Positions 1 to 8,958 of a stretch of DNA of 64,000 bases are shown here, in pieces. A model generated the notes under the pieces. That model did no database searches. It worked only from the letters and a program-made list of their open reading frames with translations, and was not told the origin of the DNA. Every line of letters begins with the position of its first letter. Within the stretch, counting starts at the first letter, position 1. The translations under genes and the position numbers were made by a program. Source of the DNA: Sphingomonas sp. (GTDB lineage: Bacteria; Pseudomonadota; Alphaproteobacteria; Sphingomonadales; Sphingomonadaceae); the NCBI GenBank assembly GCA_017418975.1, contig JAFOMG010000017.1:558001-622000 (forward strand), written 5' to 3'.

Positions 1-1
1 T

Positions 2-538
2 GGCAGCGAAGACCGCGACGGGCTGCGCATGATCGCCGAATATGCCTGGCAGGACTTTCCTGAGAATGAGCGCGCGGTCTCGCTCACGCCCATTGAGTAT
101 CGGGACGGTGCGTGGCGCGTGTTCCCCATGGGTCCGGATCACCCGCAGGCACTCCGCAACCTCGTCCAATATCAACGGGCCTGGAGCTACGGCGCCTCGA
201 GCGACGCGCTTCAGGAGCGCCTGGGCGACAATCTGTACGTCGCGGGCGTCATATTGCTCGAACAGGACGGGATCGCCGCGACTCTCGCGAGTTGGGCGCG
301 CAATGTCGCGACGGCCTGCCCCATGGTCGATGCGCTGATTATCGAAGGCGACGATGAGTTTCCGGAGATCACGCGCCGACTGCAAGATGTGATCGCGACT
401 TGCGGCCCGTTCGACGGGGTTGAGGAGATGCCCTATCCGCCGCGCCTCAGGCTGCCGCCGATGCTGGATCGTGAGGCGCGCCGCCGGTTGACGGATGACT
501 ACCCGCATTACGCGCCTTTCGGCGCCCAACACGGTTAA
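2..538 (+). CDS. hypothetical protein, 5' end outside window
   Basis: The frame is open to the left edge of the window (residues GSEDRDGLR precede the first ATG at 29), and that ATG has no visible Shine-Dalgarno sequence, so the gene probably starts before the window. The visible part is about 178 residues. It is soluble-looking, acidic in its first half, with no signal peptide, membrane segment or motif I recognise. The C-terminal part is Pro/Arg-rich (PYPPRLRLPP) and ends PFGAQHG. It stops 61 bases before the CHAP gene. Function unknown. Confidence 0.6.
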   Translation, partial: GSEDRDGLRMIAEYAWQDFPENERAVSLTPIEYRDGAWRVFPMGPDHPQALRNLVQYQRAWSYGASSDALQERLGDNLYVAGVILLEQDGIAATLASWARNVATACPMVDALIIEGDDEFPEITRRLQDVIATCGPFDGVEEMPYPPRLRLPPMLDREARRRLTDDYPHYAPFGAQHG

Positions 539-599
539 CCGCTTCTAAACCAGCCTGGGTTACGGACCGCTTGGGGGGGACCTTGTATGGGTCCCGAGT

Positions 600-1178
600 A
601 TGTGTCCGCGTATCGCGTTTCCCGTGCTGCTCGCCGCCGCGCTCTCCGCCGCGGCGCCTGCCGGCGCGCAATCCCTTCTCGATTATGTCGGCGAATGCGT
701 GCCGTTCGCGCGTGCCGCTTCCGGCATCCAGATCTATGGCGATGCCTGGACCTGGTGGGATCAGGCCGAGGGCCGCTACCAGCGCGGCCGCGTGCCCAGG
801 GTCGGCGCCGTCCTCGCCTTCTCGAAGAGCGCGCGCCTGCCGCTCGGCCATGTCGCCGTGGTCAGCCGGATCGTCGAGAAGCGCGTGCTGATGATCACCC
901 ATGCCAACTGGTCGCGCTTCGAGGGCGAGCGCGGCCATGCCGAACAGGACGTGACGCTGTTCGACGTGTCGGAGCGCGGCGACTGGAGCCTGGTCAAGGT
1001 CTGGTATCGCGACCGCGACGGGCTGGGCAGCTCGGTCTACCCGGCGCACGGCTTCATCTACGGCACGCCGGATCGCAACGCCCCCGCCACGGTGCGCAAG
1101 GCCCGCCCCTCGGCCGAACTGACCGCCAGGCAGCCCGACTATGTCGGCTCGCTGATCGACGCCTATGCGTCGCGTTGA
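600..1178 (+). CDS. secreted CHAP-domain (amidase/peptidase) protein
   Basis: The 192-residue protein starts with a Sec-type signal peptide (hydrophobic run at about 5-20, cleavage near AGA-QS). A CHAP domain (NlpC/P60-like papain fold) follows: the nucleophile lies in GECVPFAR (Cys33), the general base in LGHVAVV (His84), and a polar third residue in HANW (Asn103). CHAP enzymes cut peptidoglycan stem peptides or amide bonds, so a periplasmic cell-wall role is likely but the substrate is unknown. A short hairpin (gggacc/ggtccc, 576-594) lies just before the start codon. The ATG lacks a close Shine-Dalgarno, so the start is moderately certain. The next gene, a membrane glycosyltransferase, begins 38 bases downstream on the same strand. 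Confidence 0.8.
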   Translation: MCPRIAFPVLLAAALSAAAPAGAQSLLDYVGECVPFARAASGIQIYGDAWTWWDQAEGRYQRGRVPRVGAVLAFSKSARLPLGHVAVVSRIVEKRVLMITHANWSRFEGERGHAEQDVTLFDVSERGDWSLVKVWYRDRDGLGSSVYPAHGFIYGTPDRNAPATVRKARPSAELTARQPDYVGSLIDAYASR

Positions 1179-1216
1179 GCTTGCCGGGAGCGGAGCGGCA
1201 AGGCATCTAGCGGGGC

Positions 1217-2629
1217 ATGACCGGGGGGGATCTGCGCGCGAATCGGCGCTGGTGGTGGGCGATCTGCGCGATCGCTTTTGCGGGCCTGGCGCTGCGCTTC
1301 GTCTGTTCGCTGGGCGACCTGTGGTTCGACGAGGCCTGGTCCGCGTCGCAGGCGCGCGATGCGCTGACGCCGATCGGCGTGTTCATCGGCATCAATCACG
1401 ACAATAACCACCATATCAACTCGCTTTGGATGCAGATGGTCGGCTTCGGCGCCTGGCCGCCGCTGGTCCGCCTGCTCTCGATCCTGAGCAGCAGCGCGGC
1501 GATCCTGGTCGCCGCGAAGATTGCCGAGCCGCGCGGCCGCGCCACCATGGTGGTGACTGCCCTGCTCTTCGCCTTCTCGCCGATGCTGGTGACGATGGGA
1601 TCGGAAGCGCGCGGCTATGCCGGCATGTCGCTGGCGATGCTGATCGCGATCCTGTTCATCGATCGCTGGCTGGCGGGCGACCTCAGCTATCGCCGCCCGA
1701 CCACCTTCGCGCTCTGCTTCTTCCTCGGCGCCTTCTCGCAGCTCACCATGATCTTCGCGGCCGTCGCCCTGGTCGGCTGGCCGTCCTTCGTGCTGTGGAA
1801 GCGCAACGGCTTCCGGGCGGCCGCCATCGAGATATTCCGGACCTTCTGGCTGCCGGTGCTGGTGCTGGCGGGGGTGCTGGGCTTCGTGCTCGCCGCCGGC
1901 CATTTCGCCGGCACCGGCTTCCGCTTCGGGCGCTATGATCCGTTCGACTTCATGATGTACCTGAACGGCACCACCACGGCGATCGGCTACACGATCGGCG
2001 TGCCCTGGAAGGATATCTGGCCGATCGTGCTGGTGCTGGTCCTGCTGGTCCTGGCGCCGCGCTGGGGCGGCTCGCGCATGGCGCTGTACCGGCTGGCGAT
2101 CTTCGCCTTCCCCTTCCTGCTCGCGGTGCTGCACGCCGGCAATGTCGGCCATGCCCGCTACTACATGCCCGCCCTGCTGCCGCTGCTGCTGATGCTGGGC
2201 GAGATGATCGGCTTCGGGCTGGACAGGCCGGACTGGCGGCGGATCGCGGCGGGCATCGGCCTGGCCGCGATGCTCGGCGGCAGCCTGTGGTGCGACTATG
2301 TGCTGGCGGTGGACCAGCGCGGCGATCCGGGCGGCCCGGTGCGCGAGATGATGGCGCGCGCGCCCGAAGGCACGACGATGCTGCTCGATCGCGACACCGG
2401 CCAGGCGGCCACCGACGTCGCCGCCGCGCGCCGGAAATACAAGCTCAAGGTGATATTGGGCCGCTGCGACCCGCAGGCGCGCTTCCTGCTGGTCGACCGT
2501 TTCCTGGGCGAGGCGTTCCCGCCGGATGCCGACCGCTGCGGCGGCCATTTCGCGCTGATCGCCCAGCATCGGATGCGCAGCCTTTCGGGCACCAACTGGA
2601 ACCTGTACGAACGGCGCAGCCAACCCTAG
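1217..2629 (+). CDS. GT-C family membrane glycosyltransferase (ArnT/PMT-like)
   Basis: This 470-residue polytopic protein has roughly ten hydrophobic segments. An acidic pair in the first periplasmic loop (LWFDEAWS, Asp38-Glu39) is the hallmark of lipid-phosphate-sugar-dependent GT-C transferases (GT39/GT83, the ArnT and protein-mannosyltransferase folds). Such enzymes move a sugar from a polyprenyl-phosphate donor to a lipid or protein on the periplasmic face. The C-terminal 100 residues form a soluble periplasmic tail. The start is supported by agcgggg upstream. The acceptor cannot be told from the sequence. The stop lies 9 bases before the VWA gene, which suggests co-transcription. Confidence 0.75.
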   Translation: MTGGDLRANRRWWWAICAIAFAGLALRFVCSLGDLWFDEAWSASQARDALTPIGVFIGINHDNNHHINSLWMQMVGFGAWPPLVRLLSILSSSAAILVAAKIAEPRGRATMVVTALLFAFSPMLVTMGSEARGYAGMSLAMLIAILFIDRWLAGDLSYRRPTTFALCFFLGAFSQLTMIFAAVALVGWPSFVLWKRNGFRAAAIEIFRTFWLPVLVLAGVLGFVLAAGHFAGTGFRFGRYDPFDFMMYLNGTTTAIGYTIGVPWKDIWPIVLVLVLLVLAPRWGGSRMALYRLAIFAFPFLLAVLHAGNVGHARYYMPALLPLLLMLGEMIGFGLDRPDWRRIAAGIGLAAMLGGSLWCDYVLAVDQRGDPGGPVREMMARAPEGTTMLLDRDTGQAATDVAAARRKYKLKVILGRCDPQARFLLVDRFLGEAFPPDADRCGGHFALIAQHRMRSLSGTNWNLYERRSQP

Positions 2630-2638
2630 GGGCAGCGG

Positions 2639-3817
2639 ATGTTCTTCTCCTTCCTCGACGAGCTGCGAGCCGCCGGCATACCGGCCAGCCTGAAGGAGCA
2701 TCTCGTGCTCCTGGAAGCGCTGGACCGCGACGTGATCGAGCGGACGCCCGAGGCCTTCTACTATCTTGCCCGTGCCACCTTCGTGAAGGACGAAGGGCTG
2801 CTCGACCGGTTCGACCAGGTTTTCGCCAAGGTCTTCAAGGGCATCGCCACCAGCTATGGCGTCGCCCCCGCCGCCGTCCCCGAGGAATGGCTGCGCGCGA
2901 TCGCGGAGAAGTTCCTGTCGCCCGAGGAGATGGCGAAGATCCAGTCGCTCGGCTCCTGGGAAGAGATCATGGAGACGCTGAAGCAGCGGCTCGAGGAGCA
3001 GCAGGGCCGGCACGAGGGCGGCAACAAGTGGATCGGCACGGGCGGCACCTCCCCGTACGGCAATGGCGGCTACAATCCCGAAGGCGTGCGCATCGGCGGC
3101 GAGAGCAGGCACAAGCGCGCGCTCAAGGTGTGGGAGGGTCGCGAGTTCCGCAACCTCGACAGCACCCGCGAGCTCGGCACCCGCAACATCAAGGTGGCGC
3201 TGCGCCGCCTGCGCCGCTTCGCCCGCGAGGGCGCCGCCGACGAGCTCGACATCGATGCGACGATCGAAGGCACCGCGAAGCAGGGCTGGCTCGACGTGCA
3301 CATGCGGCCCGAGCGGCACAATGCGGTGAAGCTGCTGCTCTTCCTCGATGTCGGCGGATCGATGGACCCGTTCATCAAGCTGTGCGAGGAGCTGTTCTCC
3401 GCGGCGACCAGCGAGTTCAAGAACCTGGAGTTCTTCTATTTCCACAACTGCCTGTACGAAGGCGTGTGGAAGGACAATCGCCGCCGCTTCCAGGAGCGCA
3501 CGCCCACCTGGGACATCCTCCACAAATATGGGCACGACTATAAGCTGGTCTTTGTCGGCGATGCCTCGATGAGCGCATACGAGATCACCCATCCGGGCGG
3601 CTCGGTCGAGCATTTCAACGAGGAGGCCGGCGCCGTCTGGATGCAGCGCGCGCTGAACACCTATCCCGCCGCGGTGTGGCTCAACCCGATCCCGCGCGAG
3701 CAATGGGGCTATACCCAGTCGGTGAAGATCCTGCGCGAGCTGCTGGGCGACCGCATGTACCCCCTCACCCTGGCCGGGCTCGACGAGGCGATGCGCGAAC
3801 TCAGCCGCAAGCGCTGA
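2639..3817 (+). CDS. VWA domain protein, CoxE-like
   Basis: This 392-residue cytoplasmic protein matches the CoxE-like VWA family. The N-terminus carries the typical start (FLDELRAAGIPASLKEHL), a variable middle follows, and the C-terminal half is a VWA fold. Its metal-site loop reads DVGGSMDPF near residue 237, a DxGGS form rather than canonical DxSxS that is usual in this family. CoxE-like proteins normally pair with a MoxR-type AAA+ ATPase to remodel or load metal sites of enzymes. No such ATPase is visible next to it, so its partner must lie elsewhere. aggggcagcgg precedes the ATG. It ends 12 bases from the convergent gene at 3830. Confidence 0.8.
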   Translation: MFFSFLDELRAAGIPASLKEHLVLLEALDRDVIERTPEAFYYLARATFVKDEGLLDRFDQVFAKVFKGIATSYGVAPAAVPEEWLRAIAEKFLSPEEMAKIQSLGSWEEIMETLKQRLEEQQGRHEGGNKWIGTGGTSPYGNGGYNPEGVRIGGESRHKRALKVWEGREFRNLDSTRELGTRNIKVALRRLRRFAREGAADELDIDATIEGTAKQGWLDVHMRPERHNAVKLLLFLDVGGSMDPFIKLCEELFSAATSEFKNLEFFYFHNCLYEGVWKDNRRRFQERTPTWDILHKYGHDYKLVFVGDASMSAYEITHPGGSVEHFNEEAGAVWMQRALNTYPAAVWLNPIPREQWGYTQSVKILRELLGDRMYPLTLAGLDEAMRELSRKR

Positions 3818-3829
3818 CGACCGTCCGGC

Positions 3830-4702
3830 TCATTCCCTTTCCGTACGCGCCTTCGAATCCTTCACGATCTGGCGCGAGATCGTGCTCATCTGCGTCACCG
3901 ACGTGCCGTTCGGGCGCACCTTGTAGAGCCCGGTGAGGAAGCCGCGATCGATGCCGGTCATCGCGGGCGGCGGCGCGGCCTGGGCATCGAACAGCGTGAG
4001 GATCGTGTCCGCCTCCACGCCCTGGCGCGGCGGGCGGGCCCCGGCCAGGGTGCGCATCGCGACATAGTCCGAGATCTGGGTCAGCGTCTTGCCGAGCAGG
4101 GCATTCGCGTCGAGGACCATGATCGACTGGAGCACGGCCTGCCGGGTCTGGAGATCGACGATCGACGCGCCATAGACCCGCAGCGTCGGCGGGCCGTCGG
4201 CCTCGGTCTGGCGCGGCGCCTGGCCGTTCTCGTTGCGTACCTCCACCGTGCTCCACACATGCACGGGGCCGTCGCGCATCGCCCGGCTCATCTCCTCGGT
4301 GCCGACGCCCCGGAACAGGCCCCCGAAACGCTTGCGGAGCTTCTTGACCACCGCATCGGCATCGTCGGCGACCATCACCACCAGGTTGGGCTGGCACTTG
4401 CCCGCGTCCGCCGCCTCGATCCCCGCCTGCCGCGCATCCGCGCGAATGCGATCCTCGACGATCGAGGCATATTGCCGCGGCAGGCCGAGCACGAACGGGC
4501 AGACCGGATCGACGAAGCGGGCGAGCTGCCCCTCGGTGCTGGTCACCACCTGGCGGACGAACTTGCGAGCCTCGCGCGGCGGAACCCCCTTCTGCCCGCG
4601 GACCACGATGCCGGGATCGTCTGCGGGCCTGTCCTGCGCCTGCGCCGTGCCGGCGGCGGCGGCGATCGCCAGGGCGAAACCGATCAGGACCATGCGCACC
4701 AT
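3830..4702 (-). CDS. secreted hypothetical protein, paralogue A of a tandem pair
   Basis: The likely start is the ATG at 4702, with gggag 6 bases upstream, giving 290 residues; an in-frame ATG at 4693 is the alternative. A Sec signal peptide (MVLIGFALAIAAAAGTAQAQ) opens the protein. It is clearly related along its whole length to the next gene upstream (4779-5642). Shared blocks include GQLARFVDPVCP, a KCQPN motif, a DADAV/NADAL stretch and YxAMRTLxGARPP. The two invariant cysteines (VDPVCP and KCQPN) could form a disulfide in the periplasm. No enzymatic motif is recognisable. The family seems typical of sphingomonads; function unknown. Confidence 0.75.
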   Translation of the reverse strand: MVRMVLIGFALAIAAAAGTAQAQDRPADDPGIVVRGQKGVPPREARKFVRQVVTSTEGQLARFVDPVCPFVLGLPRQYASIVEDRIRADARQAGIEAADAGKCQPNLVVMVADDADAVVKKLRKRFGGLFRGVGTEEMSRAMRDGPVHVWSTVEVRNENGQAPRQTEADGPPTLRVYGASIVDLQTRQAVLQSIMVLDANALLGKTLTQISDYVAMRTLAGARPPRQGVEADTILTLFDAQAAPPPAMTGIDRGFLTGLYKVRPNGTSVTQMSTISRQIVKDSKARTERE

Positions 4703-4778
4703 ACTCACTCCCAATCCACTCCCGTCCAACCCGGCGTGCTATCAATTTACCACACCCCTGCCCCGCCGGTGAAGCCCG

Positions 4779-5642
4779 CTAGCGCTGCCTGCCCGTCACC
4801 ATCGCGCGCGATATCCGATAGGCATGGTCCCCGCCCTGGGCATAGGGATCCCGCAGCCGGTAGAGGCCGGCGAGCAGGCCCAGGTCCATGTCGGTGATCT
4901 CGGCCGGCGGCGGTGCCACGGCGGGATCGAAGAGCGACAGGATCGAAGCGGCGGCGATCGACCCCTTGGCGGGCGGCCGCGCGCCCACCAAAGTGCGCAT
5001 CGCGGCATAATCGGCGATCTGGCGCACCGACTTGCCCTGCGCGGCCCGCTTGTCGATCACGATCACCGAATTGATCGTGACCGTCTGGGTCTCGCTCTCG
5101 AAGATCGTCGGGAAATCGGGGTCCTCGTCCCCGGTGGCGATGTTGCCCCTGTCGTCGCGCGTCACGATCAGCCGCCAGGCGTGGATCGGCCCTGCCGTGA
5201 ACGCGTCGCGCAGCGCGCCTTCGTCCAGATTGGCGAAGGCCGCGTTGCGGCGCTTGCGCATCGTCTCGATCAGCGCATCGGCATTGTCGGCGAACACGAT
5301 CATCAGGTTCGGCTGGCATTTCGCCTTGGCGAAGCGGACCGAGCTGGCCGTGGCGACGATGCGGAAACGCTCCTCGATCGGCGCCCGGAACCGCTCCGGC
5401 AAGCCTAGGACGAGCGGGCAGACCGGATCGACGAAGCGGGCCAGCTGGCCGCTGTCGCTCTCGAGGACCTCATGCAGATAGCGCCGGGCCTTCCGGATCG
5501 GCTCGGGCCCCTTGCCGGTGACGACGATGCCGCCGTCCTGCGGGACGTGGGCGACGTTCGGAGTCGCTTCCTGCCCATGAGCGGCCGGCACGGCGGCGAA
5601 GGACCACAGGAAAAGTGAAGCCAGGCAGTGGCGCATGCGCAT
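4779..5642 (-). CDS. secreted hypothetical protein, paralogue B of a tandem pair
   Basis: The frame is open further upstream, but the ATG at 5642 (Shine-Dalgarno agaggga about 6 bases before) gives 287 residues that begin directly with a signal peptide (RMRHCLASLFLWSFAAVPAA). The mature part starts near GGIVVTGKGPEP. It shares the VDPVCP and KCQPN cysteine motifs, the NADAL block and the YAAMRTLVGARPP block with the downstream paralogue, so the two arose by duplication. The spacing between them is 76 bases and they are probably co-transcribed, perhaps with the HPt-like gene upstream (gap 43 bases). Function unknown. Confidence 0.75.
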   Translation of the reverse strand: MRMRHCLASLFLWSFAAVPAAHGQEATPNVAHVPQDGGIVVTGKGPEPIRKARRYLHEVLESDSGQLARFVDPVCPLVLGLPERFRAPIEERFRIVATASSVRFAKAKCQPNLMIVFADNADALIETMRKRRNAAFANLDEGALRDAFTAGPIHAWRLIVTRDDRGNIATGDEDPDFPTIFESETQTVTINSVIVIDKRAAQGKSVRQIADYAAMRTLVGARPPAKGSIAAASILSLFDPAVAPPPAEITDMDLGLLAGLYRLRDPYAQGGDHAYRISRAMVTGRQR

Positions 5643-5685
5643 GTCGATCCCTCTCGCTGATCGGGACCCCGCATGCGCCGTCTTC

Positions 5686-5979
5686 TCAGAGTCGGTCGAC
5701 CGCCCGATGGAGACGCCGGAGTATCGCGCCGTCATGCGCCTGTCCATTGGCCGCCTCGGTGGCGAGCGCCATCAGCCGGACCGCGCCGAAGCTGGCCGAA
5801 AGGCCCTTGAGACGCAGCGCCGCCGCCGCCCAGCCATCGGGGCTCTCGGCGGTCTTCATCGTCTCGAGGCACCGCTGCACCCCATCGTGAAAGGCTTCGC
5901 GCAGCTCGGCGATCAGCGCGGGCTCGTCGCCCACCGCCGCCGCCAGCGTCGCATCGATTGCACCCGGATCGTACGCCAT
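5686..5979 (-). CDS. HPt-like helical protein lacking the phospho-histidine
   Basis: The 97-residue protein has the length and helical pattern of a histidine phosphotransfer domain. It contains the family core as ALRLKGLSASFGA (54-66). Canonical HPt proteins read AHxLKGxAxxxGA there. The phosphorylated His position is Leu55 in this protein, and the only other histidines lie outside the motif. It therefore probably cannot carry a phosphoryl group and may act as a binding module or decoy. It diverges from the coiled-coil gene at 6053 across 73 bases, which must hold promoters for both. Family assignment is by motif only. Confidence 0.65.
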   Translation of the reverse strand: MAYDPGAIDATLAAAVGDEPALIAELREAFHDGVQRCLETMKTAESPDGWAAAALRLKGLSASFGAVRLMALATEAANGQAHDGAILRRLHRAVDRL

Positions 5980-6052
5980 GATCCGTCCCTAGCCGCATAT
6001 CGTTAATAGCGCGTTTCCATGCCGCTGTTGGTACGACGCCGAAATGTGGTAA

Positions 6053-8371
6053 ATGCGCGTCATGATTGGGGGAAAACCTGCCGAACCGCTGCCCGCGAAC
6101 GAAGACGCGGAGGAGCTGGTCCTGTCCGAAACCGTGGCACCCGCGCGGATCGCGCCGGCGCCCGCCGCCGATGAAGCGATCGAGGAAGCGGAGGAGGCCG
6201 ACGAAGCGCCCCGCCGCACCGCCCGGATCCTGCCCGCGCTCGCGATCCTCGCGGTGCTGGGCTGGTTCGGCGCGATGGGCTGGCTGCTGCGCGGCACCTT
6301 CGCCGCGCCGATGGCGCCCGCCGGGCTCGTCCAGCTGATCGCCGCGCTCTGCGTTCCCCCGGTCCTGGTCGGCATCCTCTATCTCCTCGCCCTGCGCACG
6401 AGCCGCGCCGAGGCCCAGCGCTTCGGCGCCAGCGCCCGCGCGATGCGCGCCGAGGCGGCCAGCCTCGAGCGGGTCGTCGCCACGCTCTCGCGCAAGATCG
6501 AGGAGAATCGCGCCGCTCTTGCCGAACAGACCAACATCCTGATCGCCATGGGCGAGCGCGCTTCCGAGAAGCTGGAGAGCGCCGCCGGCAGCGCCGCGCA
6601 GCACGCCCGCTCGATCGACGCCAGCACGCGCCATCTGGGCGAATCCGCCGCCGATGCCGAGCACCGCGTCGCCGTCGTCCTCGCCTCGCTGCCCAAGGCG
6701 CATGAGGAGATGCGCGGCCTGTCCGACCGGGTCGACGCCGCCGGGCTGCTCGCCGGCGAGCGGGCCGCCGCCCTCGACACCCAGCTTTCCGCGCTTGCCG
6801 AGCGCGGCCGCGAGGCCGACCAGATCGCCGGCGGCGCCGCCGACCGGCTCGCCGCACACATCGCCCGCATGGAGGCGACCAGCCAGACCGCCAGCGCCCG
6901 GCTCGAAAAGGTCACCGGCGAGATGTCGACTCAGGTCGATGCCGTGCTCGATCGTGCCGCCAATGCCGTGGACGAGGCGCGCAAGGGCATCGCCACCCAG
7001 GGGGAGGCGATCCTCGCCATGCTTTCCGCCAACCAGGCCGCGCTCGACCGCGCGGGCCGCGACAGCGCCGAGGCGATGGGCGCGCGCATGGCCGCCATCG
7101 AGGAAGCGATCGGTCGCATCGGCAGCCGCCTCGCCGAGGAGCAGGGCCGCGGCGACATGCTGTTCGAGGGGCTGGCGTCGGGCGTCGACAGGCTCGACCG
7201 CGCGATGGGGGACCTGCATGCGGCCGGCACCGAGCGCACCGGCAGCCTGGCCGCGTCGATGAGCGCGCTGCACGGCTCGGTCTCAGCGATGACCGTGGCG
7301 CTCGACACCGGTGACGAGACGGCGCGCCGGGTGATCGGCACTTCCGAGGATCTGCTCACCGCGCTCGACGCTTCGGCCCGCGAGATCGACGAGACCCTGC
7401 CCGAGGCGCTCGCCCGGCTCGATGCCCGGATCAATGCGAGCCGCCAGGTGGTCGCCGCTTCCAAGCCCGAGCTGCTCGCGCTGGTCACTGCCGCCGAGAG
7501 TACGCACGACGCGATCGAGGCCATTGCCGATGTGGTCGGCCAGCAGCGCGACACGCTGGCCAAGACCCAGGCTTCCCTGCTCGAGACGCTGGCCACCGGC
7601 GGCGAGCAGGCCGAGCAGCTGGGCGCGATGGTCGACGAGACGATCGCCACCACGCGCCGCTTCGCCGAGAGCGCCGCGCCGCAGCTGGTCGAGGCGCTGG
7701 TGAGCGTCCGCGAGACCTCCAGCGCCGCCGCCAGCCATGCCCGCGAAACTTTGTCGGGCATCGTGCCGCATGCCGAGCGCGCGATCGAGGAAGCCGCGGG
7801 CGATGCGCTGCGCCGGGCGATCGATGTCGCGATCCGCCGCCAGCTCGCCGATCTCGCCGAGACGACCGAGGCCGCCATGGTCGCGGCCACACGCGCTTCC
7901 GAACGGCTCACCCAGCAGATGGTGGCGCTCGCCGACACCACTGCCCAGGTCGAGGCGCGGATCGCCGAAGGGCGCAAGGAGCGCGAGGATTCGGACAGCG
8001 ACAATTTCGCCCGCCGCGTCTCGCTGCTGATCGAGGCGCTCAATTCGGCCTCGATCGACATCACCAAGGCCTTCTCGGCCGATGTGACCGACAGCGCCTG
8101 GTCGGCCTATCTGAAGGGCGATCGCGGCGTCTTCACTCGCCGTGCCGTGCGCCTGCTCGATCCCTCCGAGACGCGCGACATCCACCGGCTCTACGAGGAC
8201 GACGCGGATTTCCGCGACAACGTCAATCGCTACATCCATGATTTCGAGGCGATGCTCCGCCAGATCCTGGCGCTGCGCGACGGATCGCCGATGGGGGTGA
8301 CCCTGCTCTCGTCGGACATGGGCAAGCTCTATGTCGCGCTCGCCCAGGCGATCGAGCGGCTGCGGACCTAG
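6053..8371 (+). CDS. inner-membrane protein with a very long coiled coil
   Basis: This 772-residue protein has a short acidic N-terminal segment (1-50, rich in Glu/Ala), two transmembrane helices (about 59-79 and 92-114), then some 530 residues of Ala/Glu/Arg-rich heptad-like helix resembling apolipoprotein or chemoreceptor coiled coils. The C-terminal 100 residues are different: globular-looking, with DVTDSAWSAYLKGDRGVF and ETRDIHRLYEDDADFRDNV. It has no chemoreceptor hairpin tip and no HAMP. It could be an envelope scaffold or a cytoskeletal organiser; the function is not known to me. The ATG at 6053 has an alternative at 6062, and neither has a good Shine-Dalgarno. The His-less HPt gene diverges from it. 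Confidence 0.75.
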   Translation: MRVMIGGKPAEPLPANEDAEELVLSETVAPARIAPAPAADEAIEEAEEADEAPRRTARILPALAILAVLGWFGAMGWLLRGTFAAPMAPAGLVQLIAALCVPPVLVGILYLLALRTSRAEAQRFGASARAMRAEAASLERVVATLSRKIEENRAALAEQTNILIAMGERASEKLESAAGSAAQHARSIDASTRHLGESAADAEHRVAVVLASLPKAHEEMRGLSDRVDAAGLLAGERAAALDTQLSALAERGREADQIAGGAADRLAAHIARMEATSQTASARLEKVTGEMSTQVDAVLDRAANAVDEARKGIATQGEAILAMLSANQAALDRAGRDSAEAMGARMAAIEEAIGRIGSRLAEEQGRGDMLFEGLASGVDRLDRAMGDLHAAGTERTGSLAASMSALHGSVSAMTVALDTGDETARRVIGTSEDLLTALDASAREIDETLPEALARLDARINASRQVVAASKPELLALVTAAESTHDAIEAIADVVGQQRDTLAKTQASLLETLATGGEQAEQLGAMVDETIATTRRFAESAAPQLVEALVSVRETSSAAASHARETLSGIVPHAERAIEEAAGDALRRAIDVAIRRQLADLAETTEAAMVAATRASERLTQQMVALADTTAQVEARIAEGRKEREDSDSDNFARRVSLLIEALNSASIDITKAFSADVTDSAWSAYLKGDRGVFTRRAVRLLDPSETRDIHRLYEDDADFRDNVNRYIHDFEAMLRQILALRDGSPMGVTLLSSDMGKLYVALAQAIERLRT

Positions 8372-8383
8372 GATCGGCCGGGC

Positions 8384-8908
8384 ATGCTCGCGCTCGACGA
8401 TCCGCGCTGGAGAGAATTGCAGCATGCCTATGGCGATGCCGGCGATATTCCGGTGCTGCTGCGGGCACTGGCCGCATCGCCGCGGCCCAGGGGCGGCCCG
8501 GGCGGTTCGCGCGCCGAGCCCTGGTTCGGCCTGTGGTCGGCGCTGTGCCACCAGGGCGATGTCTATGCGGCTTCCTATGCCGCGCTCCCGCATGTCGTGG
8601 AGATCGCGCGCACGACCATGGGCCCGGTCGATTTCTCCTGCTTTCAGCTGCCCGCGGCGATCGAGGTCGCGCGTCGCACCGGGCGCGGGCCCGAGATTCC
8701 GCCGGAACTCGCCGATGCCTATCACGTGGCGATCGCGCAGTTGATGGAAGCGGTCAGCCTTCACCGCGACGATCCCTGGGACGAGGACCTGCTGCTGTCG
8801 GCCGCCGCAGCGCAGGCCGTGGCCAAGGGCCACATCGCGGCGGCGGAGGCGCTGCTCAACCTCGACGCCGACTGGATCGGCAAGATCAACCGCAGCGAGA
8901 TCGGCTAG
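8384..8908 (+). CDS. HEAT-like immunity-type protein (orphan)
   Basis: The 174-residue cytoplasmic protein begins with the pattern WRELQHAYGDAGDIPVLL and continues EPWFGLWSALCHQGDVY, ASYAALPHVVEIA. This motif set is found in a widespread group of short HEAT-repeat-like proteins, many of which sit in polymorphic-toxin neighbourhoods as immunity proteins. No toxin is next to it here, so an immunity role is only an inference from family resemblance. It follows the coiled-coil gene by 12 bases on the same strand and may simply be co-transcribed. Confidence 0.6.
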   Translation: MLALDDPRWRELQHAYGDAGDIPVLLRALAASPRPRGGPGGSRAEPWFGLWSALCHQGDVYAASYAALPHVVEIARTTMGPVDFSCFQLPAAIEVARRTGRGPEIPPELADAYHVAIAQLMEAVSLHRDDPWDEDLLLSAAAAQAVAKGHIAAAEALLNLDADWIGKINRSEIG

Positions 8909-8958
8909 GCCGTAGACTCATAGAAGCGGCCTGTCGGCAAACGCCCCAAGTGCGGACG

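Noticed and set aside
576..594. Hairpin before the CHAP gene as an RNA thermometer or riboswitch
   Set aside because: A single six-pair stem with no conserved structure is weak support; noted only in the gene entry.
1163..3703. 846-residue open frame on the minus strand
   Set aside because: It is antisense to the glycosyltransferase and VWA genes, has Arg/Glu/His-rich composition typical of GC-rich shadow frames, and no motif.
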